The position numbers were made by a program, and so were the translations under genes. Positions 26,505 to 35,619 of a stretch of 64,000 nucleotides of DNA are shown in pieces. Within the stretch, counting starts at the first letter, position 1. Every line of letters begins with the position of its first letter. Source of the DNA: Sphingobacterium sp. SYP-B4668 (GTDB lineage Bacteria; Bacteroidota; Bacteroidia; Sphingobacteriales; Sphingobacteriaceae); NCBI RefSeq assembly GCF_027627455.1, contig NZ_CP115483.1:558001-622000 (forward strand), given 5' to 3'. Below the pieces are notes generated by a model that saw nothing but the letters and a program-made list of their open reading frames with translations, made no database searches and was not told the origin of the DNA.

Positions 26505-28793
26505 ATGTTTGCAGAAAAGAACTTAAACGGCCCTAAAGATGTTGCAGAAGCTTTGAAAAGTTTTACCAAAAACTGGCCCTATTTTTTAATTAGCATTACG
26601 ACAGCAATAGCTTTCGTTTATGGCTTCTTGTTCATAACACCTCCTGTTTATAAAATTAGTAGCACATTGTTAGTACAAGACGATAAAGAGGGTGCTTCTA
26701 TGTCTAACGGCACTGCTTTTAGCGATTTGAACATGTTCCAAACCACTAAAACAGTTGAAAATGAAACTGAAATTTTCAGATCAAGAGATTTGATATCTAA
26801 AGTTTTAAAAGATTTGAATCTTGAGACATCATACTTTCAGAAAGTAGGTTTTAAAACAAAAGAGTTATACGGTAATACATTACCTATTAAAGTAGAAGTA
26901 CAGGAATTGAAAAAAGGAGCTTATTCCAGAGCTATAGAAATTACATCTATTAACAACAACCAATTTCGTTTAACAGTTGGTAATATTAATATGATTGCAA
27001 ACTATAATCAACCTATCAAAAATAAAAACTATACAATACTAATAAAGAAAGGGCCTGCTTTTAAACCTGAATATGGAAAAATAAATATTCAATTTCAAGA
27101 TCTGTATAAACTGACAGAGTCATATAGCTTAGCTAGGTTGAATATAGTTCCTGTAGTTAAAGATGCTAATACTATTACAATTAGTTTGAACGATAATATT
27201 CCGCAACGGGGATTAGATATTTTAACAAATCTTATTGAAAACTATAATATTAATAATGTAAACAATAAAAATATTATCGCTCAAAATACAATTAAGTTTA
27301 TAGATGACAGATTAAAATATTTAATAAATGACCTCGCTGGAGCGGAACAAGATGTAGAGAACTTCAAACAACAAAATCAAGTGACCGATTTCGGTATAGA
27401 TGCACAATTAAATGCAACAAGATCGGTTGAATACAACCAATTGTTAGCGGAATCAGTTGTAAAGCTCGGCCTAGTAAAATCTATAGAAGGTTATTTTCAA
27501 AGCAATCAGGCACAAGGCAGTTTAGCGCCAAGCGCCATGGGAATAGAAGATCCTATACTAAATGTAATGATTGGAAAGTTTAATGATTTACAGTTAGAAA
27601 GAAACAGAATGCTTCGTACAGCTAATGCTGAAAATCCTCTTGTTTTAAATTTGAATGAGCAATTATCAAGTTTAAAAAGCAACATTCTGGAAAACTTAAA
27701 GTCAATTAAAAGTGGGTTTAATATTCAGAACAAAAATTTACAAAAAAATTATTCACAATTCTATAGTAAAAGTAAATCTGTCCCTACAATAGAAAGAGGA
27801 CTTTTAGAAAGAAGTAGAGATCAAAGTGTGAAAACTGGGTTATACCATTACTTGTTGCAAAAACGTGAAGAAACAGCATTATCATTGTCTACAACTGTAC
27901 CTACATCACAAGTTATAGATAGACCAGCTTATAATACGGTACCTATTGCTCCAAAAGCACAAATGCTTTATTTATGTGGTTTAGTCTTCGGATGCTTAAT
28001 ACCTGCAGGGTTTATTTATGTTAGGGGATTTTTTAACAATAAAGTGAGGGATACCAGAACAATTGAGCTTACAGGTGCAAAATTGCTAGGTGAACTTTCC
28101 CACAATCTAGATAAAGGTACCAATGTTTTTCAAACAGACCATCGCTCCACTATTTCCGAGCTATTTAGGTACATACGCATGAATTTAAGCTTTATGACAA
28201 ATCAACGTCATAAAATGATATTGGTTACATCAAGTATGAAAGGGGAAGGAAAGACATTTTTTAGCATCAATTTGGCGACTACATTAGGAATGCTTAATAA
28301 AAAAGTTGTTATTGTAGAACTTGATTTAAGGAGCCCCGTACTATTAAAAAAGTTAAAATTATCATCAACGCTAGGAGTTACAGATTATCTTGATGATGAG
28401 TGTATTTCTGTAGATGATATTATCCAACCCAGTCTATTATCAGATAATGTCAGTGTAATTGGGTGTTCAGAAATTCCAAAAAACCCAGCAGAAATGATAA
28501 TGAGCTCCAGAGTTGATGAACTCCTAAGTGAATTAAGAAAACGCTTTGACTATATAATTGTAGATACATCCCCTGTTGGACAAGTAGCTGATGCTTTCAG
28601 TTTAGCGCCTTATGTAGATATAAGCATTTACCTGGTAAGATATAATTACACGAATAACTATCAATTAGGTATCCTGAAAGATATTAACGACGAAAATAAG
28701 CTTAAAAATCTAATGGTAGTATTTAACGACGCTAAAAGAGGAAAGAACCAAAAGTATGGGTATGGTGGCTACGGATATGCCATGCCTAACTAA
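26505..28793 (+). CDS. wzc: Polysaccharide co-polymerase/tyrosine autokinase (Wzc-like)
   Basis: This 762-residue inner-membrane protein controls chain length and export together with Wza. A Wzz domain begins with a membrane helix (about 28-48), a periplasmic coiled-coil part with a GNVR-like region follows, and a second helix lies near 485-505. The cytoplasmic BY-kinase domain has Walker A SSMKGEGKTFFS (near 574), Walker A' VVIVELDLRSP (near 606) and Walker B YIIVDTSPVG (near 683). The tail KYGYGGYGYAMPN is the Tyr cluster for autophosphorylation. No cognate Wzb phosphatase gene is in the locus. Confidence 0.93.
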   Translation: MFAEKNLNGPKDVAEALKSFTKNWPYFLISITTAIAFVYGFLFITPPVYKISSTLLVQDDKEGASMSNGTAFSDLNMFQTTKTVENETEIFRSRDLISKVLKDLNLETSYFQKVGFKTKELYGNTLPIKVEVQELKKGAYSRAIEITSINNNQFRLTVGNINMIANYNQPIKNKNYTILIKKGPAFKPEYGKINIQFQDLYKLTESYSLARLNIVPVVKDANTITISLNDNIPQRGLDILTNLIENYNINNVNNKNIIAQNTIKFIDDRLKYLINDLAGAEQDVENFKQQNQVTDFGIDAQLNATRSVEYNQLLAESVVKLGLVKSIEGYFQSNQAQGSLAPSAMGIEDPILNVMIGKFNDLQLERNRMLRTANAENPLVLNLNEQLSSLKSNILENLKSIKSGFNIQNKNLQKNYSQFYSKSKSVPTIERGLLERSRDQSVKTGLYHYLLQKREETALSLSTTVPTSQVIDRPAYNTVPIAPKAQMLYLCGLVFGCLIPAGFIYVRGFFNNKVRDTRTIELTGAKLLGELSHNLDKGTNVFQTDHRSTISELFRYIRMNLSFMTNQRHKMILVTSSMKGEGKTFFSINLATTLGMLNKKVVIVELDLRSPVLLKKLKLSSTLGVTDYLDDECISVDDIIQPSLLSDNVSVIGCSEIPKNPAEMIMSSRVDELLSELRKRFDYIIVDTSPVGQVADAFSLAPYVDISIYLVRYNYTNNYQLGILKDINDENKLKNLMVVFNDAKRGKNQKYGYGGYGYAMPN

Positions 28794-29087
28794 TACGCTT
28801 CTTAAAAGAAAAAAATAGATCTATTACAATATTTAAAGCAATAACTATTATAAAAACAAACTTACGCTGCACCTGATTTGAAATAAATGATCTTTAAATA
28901 ATAATTTTAGCCGCCTCCAATTTACCCTTCATCTAATTACTTCACAAAATACACGCTCATCACTGTAAGTGATATGGCGAAGCCTTGCACCCCAAAGTAG
29001 CAAACCAGTATTTACACAATGTCCGGAAAACTCTATTGGGTCTAATAAAACAACACATTTTTTTACTTCCTCTTAAAGAATCTGACA
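28794..29087. other. 294-base untranslated gap before upxY
   Basis: This is among the longest gaps inside the locus. It is AT-rich at first and then more mixed, and it holds a small dyad ATCACT-GTA-AGTGAT (28959-28973). It holds no gene. Its position before an UpxY gene suggests a leader where the antiterminator acts; I cannot identify a defined recruitment sequence. Confidence 0.45.
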
Positions 29088-29642
29088 ATGGAAATGGCAT
29101 TAAATTACAAAAGAAAACTTAAAAAAAACTGGCTGGTTATTTATGTACGTCCTCGTTGGGAAAAAAAGGTTGATAGGTTGTTGCAGGAACAAGGGATTGA
29201 TACTTTCTGTCCCTTAAGAACTACAGAAAACCAATGGGCGGATAGAAAAAAGATGGTAAGTGTACCACTTTTTACTGGTTATGTTTTTGTTAAAATAGAT
29301 GATAGAGAGCTTACAAAGGTCAGATATACGCTTGGAGTAGTTAACTATATCTATTTTATGGGGAAGCCAGCTGTGATAAGGGATTCAGAAATTGAACAGC
29401 TTAAGGAACTGATGAAAACATATAATAACCTTGAAATAATTAACCTAAAAGATCTTTCGCCTGGTGATAGAGTAAGAATTAAAAGTGGCTTATTCTACAA
29501 TCATGAAGGTAAAATAATCAAAGTACAAGGAAAAACAGTCCTGATGTCGCTTGACCATATAGAATGCGCATTGGTAACCTGTATCGAGATTAATCATCTT
29601 ATAAAAGCTTCACCTTTAAACACAGCATTATGCACGAGATAG
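29088..29642 (+). CDS. UpxY/NusG-like transcription antiterminator
   Basis: This 184-residue protein has a NusG N-terminal domain ([49 protein letters not shown]) and a KOW-like C-terminal domain ([21 protein letters not shown]). In Bacteroides fragilis, UpxY proteins let RNA polymerase read through long capsule operons. There the gene is first in its operon; here it is third, after a 294-base gap. It overlaps the start of tviB by 13 bases. A function as elongation factor for the downstream genes is likely. Confidence 0.9.
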   Translation: MEMALNYKRKLKKNWLVIYVRPRWEKKVDRLLQEQGIDTFCPLRTTENQWADRKKMVSVPLFTGYVFVKIDDRELTKVRYTLGVVNYIYFMGKPAVIRDSEIEQLKELMKTYNNLEIINLKDLSPGDRVRIKSGLFYNHEGKIIKVQGKTVLMSLDHIECALVTCIEINHLIKASPLNTALCTR

Positions 29643-30925
29643 AACCCGTAAGAATAGCCATAATTGGCCTTGGGTATGTTGGACTTCCACTCGCAGTAGA
29701 GTTTGCCAAAAAGCATAAAGTCATTGGTTTTGACATTCTTCAACGAAGGGTGGATGAACTTAACGAAGGCAAAGATTGTACTTTAGAGGTAAGTGAAGAA
29801 GAACTCAAAAAAGTGCTAACTTTTTACTGTACAGTTCAAAATGGACTGTATTGCACGAGCGAAAAAGACAAATTAAATTCTTGTAAAGTTTTTATCGTCA
29901 CCGTTCCGACACCTGTTGATAAAAATAATAGACCAGATTTAACGCCATTAATAAAGGCTAGCAATCTAGTAGCAAGTGTATTAAAAAAAGGAGATATTGT
30001 TGTTTATGAATCGACTGTATATCCTGGTGTGACAGAAGATGAGTGTGTTCCTATTTTAGCAGAAAAATCAGGACTAGTTTATAACGAAGATTTTTTCGTA
30101 GGATATTCGCCAGAACGGATCAACCCTGGTGATAAGGAACATACAGTTGCCAATATATTAAAAATAACTTCGGGCTCTACACCTGAAACGGCCACTAAAA
30201 TTGACAATCTTTATAGATCTGTAATTGGGGCAGGCACCCACAAAGCTTCATCAATAAAAGTCGCAGAAGCAGCAAAGATTATAGAAAATGCACAAAGAGA
30301 CATCAATATTGCCTTTGTTAATGAATTAGCGATGATTTTTAACAGGCTGGGTATAGATACCACTGAAGTGCTTACTGCTGCAGGTACAAAGTGGAATTTT
30401 CTGAATTTCAGACCAGGTCTGGTAGGTGGGCATTGTATAGGTGTTGATCCGTATTACCTTGCGCAGAAAGCACAAGAAGTTGGTTATCATCCTGAAATTA
30501 TTTTGGCTGGGCGTCGCGTAAACGATGGAATGGGAGCTTATGTAGCAGATCAGCTTATTAAACAAATGATCTATAACGGCACGCATATCATAGATGCAGA
30601 AGTGTTGGTGTTAGGATTTACTTTTAAGGAAAATTGCCCCGATGTAAGGAATACAAAGGTAATCGACATAGTTAGGAGGTTAGAAGAATATAAAGTAAAG
30701 GTCTGCATTCACGATCCTTGGGCCAATTCAGATCAAGTTAAACAAGAGTATGGCGTGATTTGTCAGAACGGGGAATCGAAAAAGAGACAATACGATGCAA
30801 TTTTAATAGCCGTTGCTCATCAGGAATTTAAACAGCTCGACCTTACAAAGCTCTGCAAAGAAAATACAGTCATTTACGACATCAAATCAGTCTTGCCAAA
30901 TACCATGGTAAGTGCACGCTTATAA
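29630..30925 (+). CDS. tviB: UDP-N-acetylhexosamine 6-dehydrogenase, TviB/WbpO-like
   Basis: TviB-type enzymes oxidise UDP-GlcNAc (or UDP-GalNAc) to the 6-uronic acid with two NAD+. The Rossmann motif [20 protein letters not shown] (about 9-28), the [15 protein letters not shown] segment, [13 protein letters not shown], the catalytic Cys in [12 protein letters not shown] (about 270) and [18 protein letters not shown] are all present. From memory, the whole chain resembles the Salmonella Vi-antigen enzyme more than UDP-glucose dehydrogenases. It starts inside upxY. The exact substrate is inferred. Confidence 0.9.
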   Translation: MHEIEPVRIAIIGLGYVGLPLAVEFAKKHKVIGFDILQRRVDELNEGKDCTLEVSEEELKKVLTFYCTVQNGLYCTSEKDKLNSCKVFIVTVPTPVDKNNRPDLTPLIKASNLVASVLKKGDIVVYESTVYPGVTEDECVPILAEKSGLVYNEDFFVGYSPERINPGDKEHTVANILKITSGSTPETATKIDNLYRSVIGAGTHKASSIKVAEAAKIIENAQRDINIAFVNELAMIFNRLGIDTTEVLTAAGTKWNFLNFRPGLVGGHCIGVDPYYLAQKAQEVGYHPEIILAGRRVNDGMGAYVADQLIKQMIYNGTHIIDAEVLVLGFTFKENCPDVRNTKVIDIVRRLEEYKVKVCIHDPWANSDQVKQEYGVICQNGESKKRQYDAILIAVAHQEFKQLDLTKLCKENTVIYDIKSVLPNTMVSARL

Positions 30926-30928
30926 CAA

Positions 30929-32371
30929 ATGACTTTAAAGGAAAAGACCATCTCTGGCGTAATATGGGCAGTAGGTCAGCAATTTGGTTCTAAACTAATT
31001 AGTTTTTTTATAACCATAGTGCTTGCCCGCATTTTAACCCCGGCAGAATTTGGGTTAATAGCTATGTTATCGGTATTTATATCCATCGGAAATACATTAC
31101 TAGACAGTGGCCTTACTTCTTCGCTTATACGAACGGCCGATGCAGATCAAAAAGATTTTTCTACCGTTTTTTATTTTAATTTGATAGGGAGCACAATACT
31201 TTATTTTATATTATTTTTTTGCGCCCCTCTTATTTCATCGTTTTACCATCAGCAAGTCCTTACAACTATCATTCGTGTTTATAGTCTGATATTTATTTTA
31301 AATGCTTTCTTTGGTGTACAAAACACCTGTCTTGTAAAAGAGATGAGGTTTAAAACACAAACAAACATACAAATTCCTTCATCTTTAGCAGGGGGAATTT
31401 TAGGAATTATTTTGGCTAAAACCGGATATGGCGTTTGGAGTCTGGTATGGATGAGTTTATTTACTACATTTTTATCTACCATACTTCATTGGATATATTC
31501 AGACTGGCGTCCTGCTTTGATATTTGATAAAAAAAGTTTTAACCGTCATTTTGATTTTGGTTATAAAATGACCCTATCGGGAATACTTGACACCCTTTAC
31601 CAGAATATATATACACTGATTATAGGTAAATTTTACTCTGCCACTCAACTAGGATATTATTCCCGGGCCGATTCTATCAGTCAGCTACCAACAGCAAATA
31701 TTTCAGCAGCTGTCAATAAAGTTACCTATCCGATGTTTTCAGAAATATCCCATAATAATGTGCAATTGAAAAGGGTAAACAAAAAAGTGATGCAGCAGGT
31801 TATTTTTTGGAATGCTCCCATATTGATTTTTATGAGTGTAGCAGCTCAGCCTCTTTTTAGTTTTTTATTAACCGATAAATGGTTGCCAGCAGTACCTTAT
31901 TTTCAAATACTTTGCATTGCAGGTGTAATGCAGCCCCTTCATGCGTATAATTTAAATATTTTAAAGGTAAAAGGCCGGAGCGATTTGTTTTTAAAACTGG
32001 AGGTTATAAAAAAAGCACTAAGTGTAATAGGCATTTTGAGTGTAATACCATTTGGTATTTATGGTCTGTTATATTTTCAATTATCCTTTAATTTTATTGG
32101 ATTTTACATCAACACAATCTATAGCGGAAAGATGATTAACTATCCGGTCAAAGAACAGATATTAGACATTTTACCCACCATAATCTTAGCTGTCTTTATT
32201 GGTATTTCAACTTATCTTCTTGATTCTTTCTTAGTGGATTCTTTTAATATTAACAATTTGACACGGATTATCATAAGTGCTCTGTTTTACGCTCTTACTT
32301 ATTTAAGTATCAGCAATCTTATAAACCTTACAGCAATAATAGATTTTAAACAATTAATACTAAAAAGATGA
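30929..32371 (+). CDS. Lipopolysaccharide/capsule repeat flippase (Wzx-like, PST family)
   Basis: This 480-residue protein has about 12-14 membrane segments and the beginning SGVIWAVGQQFGSKLISFFITIVLARILTPAEFGLIAM in the style of the MOP/PST exporter family (WzxC-like). It should flip undecaprenyl-linked repeat units across the inner membrane. It starts three bases after tviB; its stop overlaps the next start by four bases (ATGA), which suggests translational coupling with the aminotransferase. Confidence 0.9.
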   Translation: MTLKEKTISGVIWAVGQQFGSKLISFFITIVLARILTPAEFGLIAMLSVFISIGNTLLDSGLTSSLIRTADADQKDFSTVFYFNLIGSTILYFILFFCAPLISSFYHQQVLTTIIRVYSLIFILNAFFGVQNTCLVKEMRFKTQTNIQIPSSLAGGILGIILAKTGYGVWSLVWMSLFTTFLSTILHWIYSDWRPALIFDKKSFNRHFDFGYKMTLSGILDTLYQNIYTLIIGKFYSATQLGYYSRADSISQLPTANISAAVNKVTYPMFSEISHNNVQLKRVNKKVMQQVIFWNAPILIFMSVAAQPLFSFLLTDKWLPAVPYFQILCIAGVMQPLHAYNLNILKVKGRSDLFLKLEVIKKALSVIGILSVIPFGIYGLLYFQLSFNFIGFYINTIYSGKMINYPVKEQILDILPTIILAVFIGISTYLLDSFLVDSFNINNLTRIIISALFYALTYLSISNLINLTAIIDFKQLILKR

Positions 32372-33534
32372 TACCAGTAACTAAGCCTTTTCTTCCTAAA
32401 ATAGAGGAATTTGAAAACTATGTAAAAAGCATTTGGGACCGCCAATGGTTAACCAATAATGGCCCTCTAGTTAATGATTTGGAACTTAAACTCAAGCAGT
32501 ACCTAAATGTGGATTATTTATTATATGTATCCAATGGTACTATTGCTCTCCAGATGGCTATCAGAGCATTGGAATTGAAAGGAGAAATTATTACAACTCC
32601 ATTCTCTTTTGTTGCTACGACAAATAGTATTTTATGGCAGGGCTGCAAACCAGTATATGTGGATATCGATCCGGATACGTTCAATATTGATCCCAATAAC
32701 ATCGAAGCTGCAATTACTCCTAAAACCTCCGCGATTTTAGCAACGCATGTTTATGGCAACCCATGTGATATTGATGCAATACAAAATATTGCTGATAAAT
32801 ATGGTTTAAAGGTGATATATGATGCAGCCCATTGTTTCGGAACAAAATATAAGAACAGGTCAGTCTTTGCGTATGGAGATATTAGTATCACAAGCTTTCA
32901 CGCCACTAAATTGTTTCATACCATAGAAGGAGGAGCTGTTTTCACTAAAAAACCAGAGTTGTTAGAGAAAATGGCATTTATGCGAAATTTTGGGTACAGC
33001 GGTCCGGATACCTTTGCGCTGGCAGGTATCAATGCTAAAAATTCGGAATTTCATGCAGCTATGGGGTTGTGTAACCTGGGACATATTGATGCCATTCTGG
33101 AAAAGAGAAGATCTTTGTCTCTGCATTACCGAGAGAACCTGAAAAAGTTAAAAGTTAAATTTCAGTTCATTGATTCTGCTCCCGATTACAACTACGCCTA
33201 CTGTCCGATTCTGTTTGATTCAGAAGAACTGATGCATGATTGTATTGTCAAACTTGAATTGGCAGGTGTATATTGCAGAAGGTATTTTTTTCCTTCTTTG
33301 GCTACATTACCGTTTGTAAGCCGTAAAAGAATGCCCGTATGCGATTCTGTGGTAAAGAGAATCGTTTGCCTGCCCCTGTATGATACACTCACCATCCCCG
33401 ATCTGGATATGATTTCACGTATATTATTGAGAGCACAGAAATATCCTGTGAAAACCATCAATACACAAAATGGCTTTGGAGAATTGATTGCCAATCGAAT
33501 AGAAAAAGTCATAAATGGTCATGAAAAAAAGTAA
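32368..33534 (+). CDS. DegT/DnrJ/EryC1/StrS aminotransferase (VioA-like)
   Basis: These PLP enzymes transfer an amino group to keto sugars of nucleotide-sugar pathways. Motifs: WLTNNGPLVNDLELKLK, the substrate/PLP region SNGTIALQMAIRAL, DAAHCFGTKY, and the PLP Lys in SFHATKLFHTIEGGAVF (about 188). The N-terminus MIPVTKPFLPKIEEFE recalls the VioA subgroup, which makes 4-amino-4,6-dideoxyglucose, but that finer call is from memory. It overlaps wzx by four bases and the next gene by 20. Confidence 0.88.
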   Translation: MIPVTKPFLPKIEEFENYVKSIWDRQWLTNNGPLVNDLELKLKQYLNVDYLLYVSNGTIALQMAIRALELKGEIITTPFSFVATTNSILWQGCKPVYVDIDPDTFNIDPNNIEAAITPKTSAILATHVYGNPCDIDAIQNIADKYGLKVIYDAAHCFGTKYKNRSVFAYGDISITSFHATKLFHTIEGGAVFTKKPELLEKMAFMRNFGYSGPDTFALAGINAKNSEFHAAMGLCNLGHIDAILEKRRSLSLHYRENLKKLKVKFQFIDSAPDYNYAYCPILFDSEELMHDCIVKLELAGVYCRRYFFPSLATLPFVSRKRMPVCDSVVKRIVCLPLYDTLTIPDLDMISRILLRAQKYPVKTINTQNGFGELIANRIEKVINGHEKK

Positions 33535-34405
33535 AACAGCTATGAAAAGTATAGAAACTGAAGTGATGGTTAGCATCTGCTGTGTAACTTACAATCATGA
33601 GAAGTATATAGCACAGGCTATTGAGGGCTACTTGATGCAGCAAACTTCTTTTAAATTTGAGATTCTTATCGGGGAAGATTGTTCTACCGATAATACCAGA
33701 AAAATTGTAGAGGAATATGTGCTAAAACATCCTGATAAAATAAAATTAATTACTTCAGAATCTAACGTGGGTGTCCACAAGAACGCGGTAAGACTGTATA
33801 AAGAGGTAAAAGGTAAATATTTGACCCAATGCGATGGAGATGATTATTGGACAGACCCTTTAAAACTGCAAAAACAAGTTGATTTTTTAGAACACAATCA
33901 AGAGTATATCATGTGTTGTCATTATTCAAAAAGGATTAAAGAAAATAATGAAATATATTATATGAATTTAAATCCAAAACCAATAATCTATTCGTTTGAG
34001 GATATATTATTCGATAATGATTTTGAAACAGTACTCAATACAATTCTTTTCAGAAATACGTCCGAAATTAGAGAAATTTACTCAACAGATTGGTTCTTTA
34101 AATTTAATGCCCCAGACAGATTTCTTAAACTTTATTTAACATTTACTTCCGGAAAGAAAATCTATGTTTTACCCGAAATAATGTGCTGCTATAGAAAACA
34201 TCCAGGAGGCATCTGGAGCATGTTAAAAGCAAAAAGTTTAAAACAAAAAACACTTGACGATTTGTACTTGATTATTGAAATTTTCAAATATTCCCGCGTT
34301 CAAAAAATCAAGTTGCTTCTCTATTATCTTAAAAAATATTTCCTATTTGAAGTTAGAGATCACAGTCTACAAAATGCTTTTAGTACAATAAGAACCATAT
34401 TGTAA
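33515..34405 (+). CDS. Glycosyltransferase family 2
   Basis: A GT-A fold enzyme: the N-terminal MVSICCVTYNHEKYIAQAIEGYLMQQ, the FEILIGEDCSTDNTRKIVEEY strand and the metal-binding QCDGDDYWTDPLKLQKQ (about 106) are typical of GT2. The second half holds KHPGGIWSM and a helical C-terminus. It should transfer one sugar of the repeat on the cytoplasmic face. ATG 33515 overlaps the aminotransferase by 20 bases; ATG 33521 and 33542 are alternative starts. The sugar specificity cannot be told. Confidence 0.9.
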   Translation: MVMKKSKTAMKSIETEVMVSICCVTYNHEKYIAQAIEGYLMQQTSFKFEILIGEDCSTDNTRKIVEEYVLKHPDKIKLITSESNVGVHKNAVRLYKEVKGKYLTQCDGDDYWTDPLKLQKQVDFLEHNQEYIMCCHYSKRIKENNEIYYMNLNPKPIIYSFEDILFDNDFETVLNTILFRNTSEIREIYSTDWFFKFNAPDRFLKLYLTFTSGKKIYVLPEIMCCYRKHPGGIWSMLKAKSLKQKTLDDLYLIIEIFKYSRVQKIKLLLYYLKKYFLFEVRDHSLQNAFSTIRTIL

Positions 34406-34445
34406 GCGGTTAGAAAATATAATTATACATTAAATAATTTCCGAT

Positions 34446-35618
34446 ATGAAATATCTTAAGATTATTATTTTATTCTTAGTTTTCTGCAATCTTCCAAGTT
34501 ATTTCTTGGTTAAAGCTAATGCCGCAATTGGTCAACTTTTAAGTTACAGCACCTTCCTACTCCTAATCGTTTATTATTTTTTAAGTGAGAATAAGAAGCC
34601 AATAGTTCCATTTATCGTATTCGGTCTTTTATTCTTTTTGATATCTATAATAGTCAATGCACAAAATGACGATGGTTATTTAGTAACGCTTATTAAATAT
34701 TTTATTGTCATAGTTATGGGAGCAAGTGTTGTAAGCGATACCACAAAGGAAGATATATATATAGTGCTTTTACTAGGATGTTTAAGTATAATTTTTGAAT
34801 CTATTTTTATTGAAGGTATTGGTGGCAGATATAGAGGGTATTATATTAACCCTAATGCAGCTGGCTATGCTTGTATATTAGGTTATTCTCTAAGTTTTTC
34901 AATAAATAGCAAAAAATTAAAAATCATTGGCCAATTACTATTTTCAATGGCCGGCTTTCTTACTTTCTCCAGGACTTTCTTATTTATCTGGATATTAGTC
35001 AATTTGATATCTTTGTTGATCAATTATAAAAATGTATATAAAATACTAGTAGGTATTGTTCTATTTGGTCTGTTTCTTTCATTTGGAGATAAACTGGATT
35101 TAAGTACGAAAAGAATGCATGCATTTTCAGGAATACTTGAAGGAAAAGTAAATGATGATTTAAAAGAAGAATCGAGAACAGAAACCTGGTCCCATTATTA
35201 TAATCAAATTTTAAACAATCCAATCTTGGGTAATGGATACCATTCCTTTAGCGGAGAAATTTTTGGACCTGAATACAATACTTACACCGTAAAAAATGGT
35301 GTACACAACACTTTTTTAATGGTTATTGGTGAAGCCGGTTTTTTTGTCCTTCTCTATTTTCTATGGATATATGGGTCTTTTTTAATTAATGGCATAAGAA
35401 TGTTTCATGATAATCCGGTAATTTTTCTGGTTTCATTTTCTTTAATAATGTACATGCTTACCAATCATAATTATTTTGAAAATAACCTGGTATTATTTGT
35501 TTCGATGTGGCTGTATATTCAAATAAATCTGGATAAGAAAGTATCTGAAAAGAAACATTTAGATCTTCACCAAGTCAAGAACTATCAGGTTGAGTATCTA
35601 AATATAAATGCATTTTAG
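34446..35618 (+). CDS. O-antigen polymerase/ligase-like membrane protein (candidate Wzy)
   Basis: About ten hydrophobic segments cover this 390-residue protein, with one larger periplasmic loop (about 210-290) containing TETWSHYYNQILNNPILGNG and later GVHNTFLMVIGEAGF. This H-N-T-F...GE-GF pattern is that of the O-antigen ligase/Wzy superfamily (Wzy_C). Because it sits with wzx and an initiating transferase, it is the likely polymerase of the repeat unit. The next gene starts one base after its stop. Confidence 0.82.
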   Translation: MKYLKIIILFLVFCNLPSYFLVKANAAIGQLLSYSTFLLLIVYYFLSENKKPIVPFIVFGLLFFLISIIVNAQNDDGYLVTLIKYFIVIVMGASVVSDTTKEDIYIVLLLGCLSIIFESIFIEGIGGRYRGYYINPNAAGYACILGYSLSFSINSKKLKIIGQLLFSMAGFLTFSRTFLFIWILVNLISLLINYKNVYKILVGIVLFGLFLSFGDKLDLSTKRMHAFSGILEGKVNDDLKEESRTETWSHYYNQILNNPILGNGYHSFSGEIFGPEYNTYTVKNGVHNTFLMVIGEAGFFVLLYFLWIYGSFLINGIRMFHDNPVIFLVSFSLIMYMLTNHNYFENNLVLFVSMWLYIQINLDKKVSEKKHLDLHQVKNYQVEYLNINAF

Positions 35619-35619
35619 T

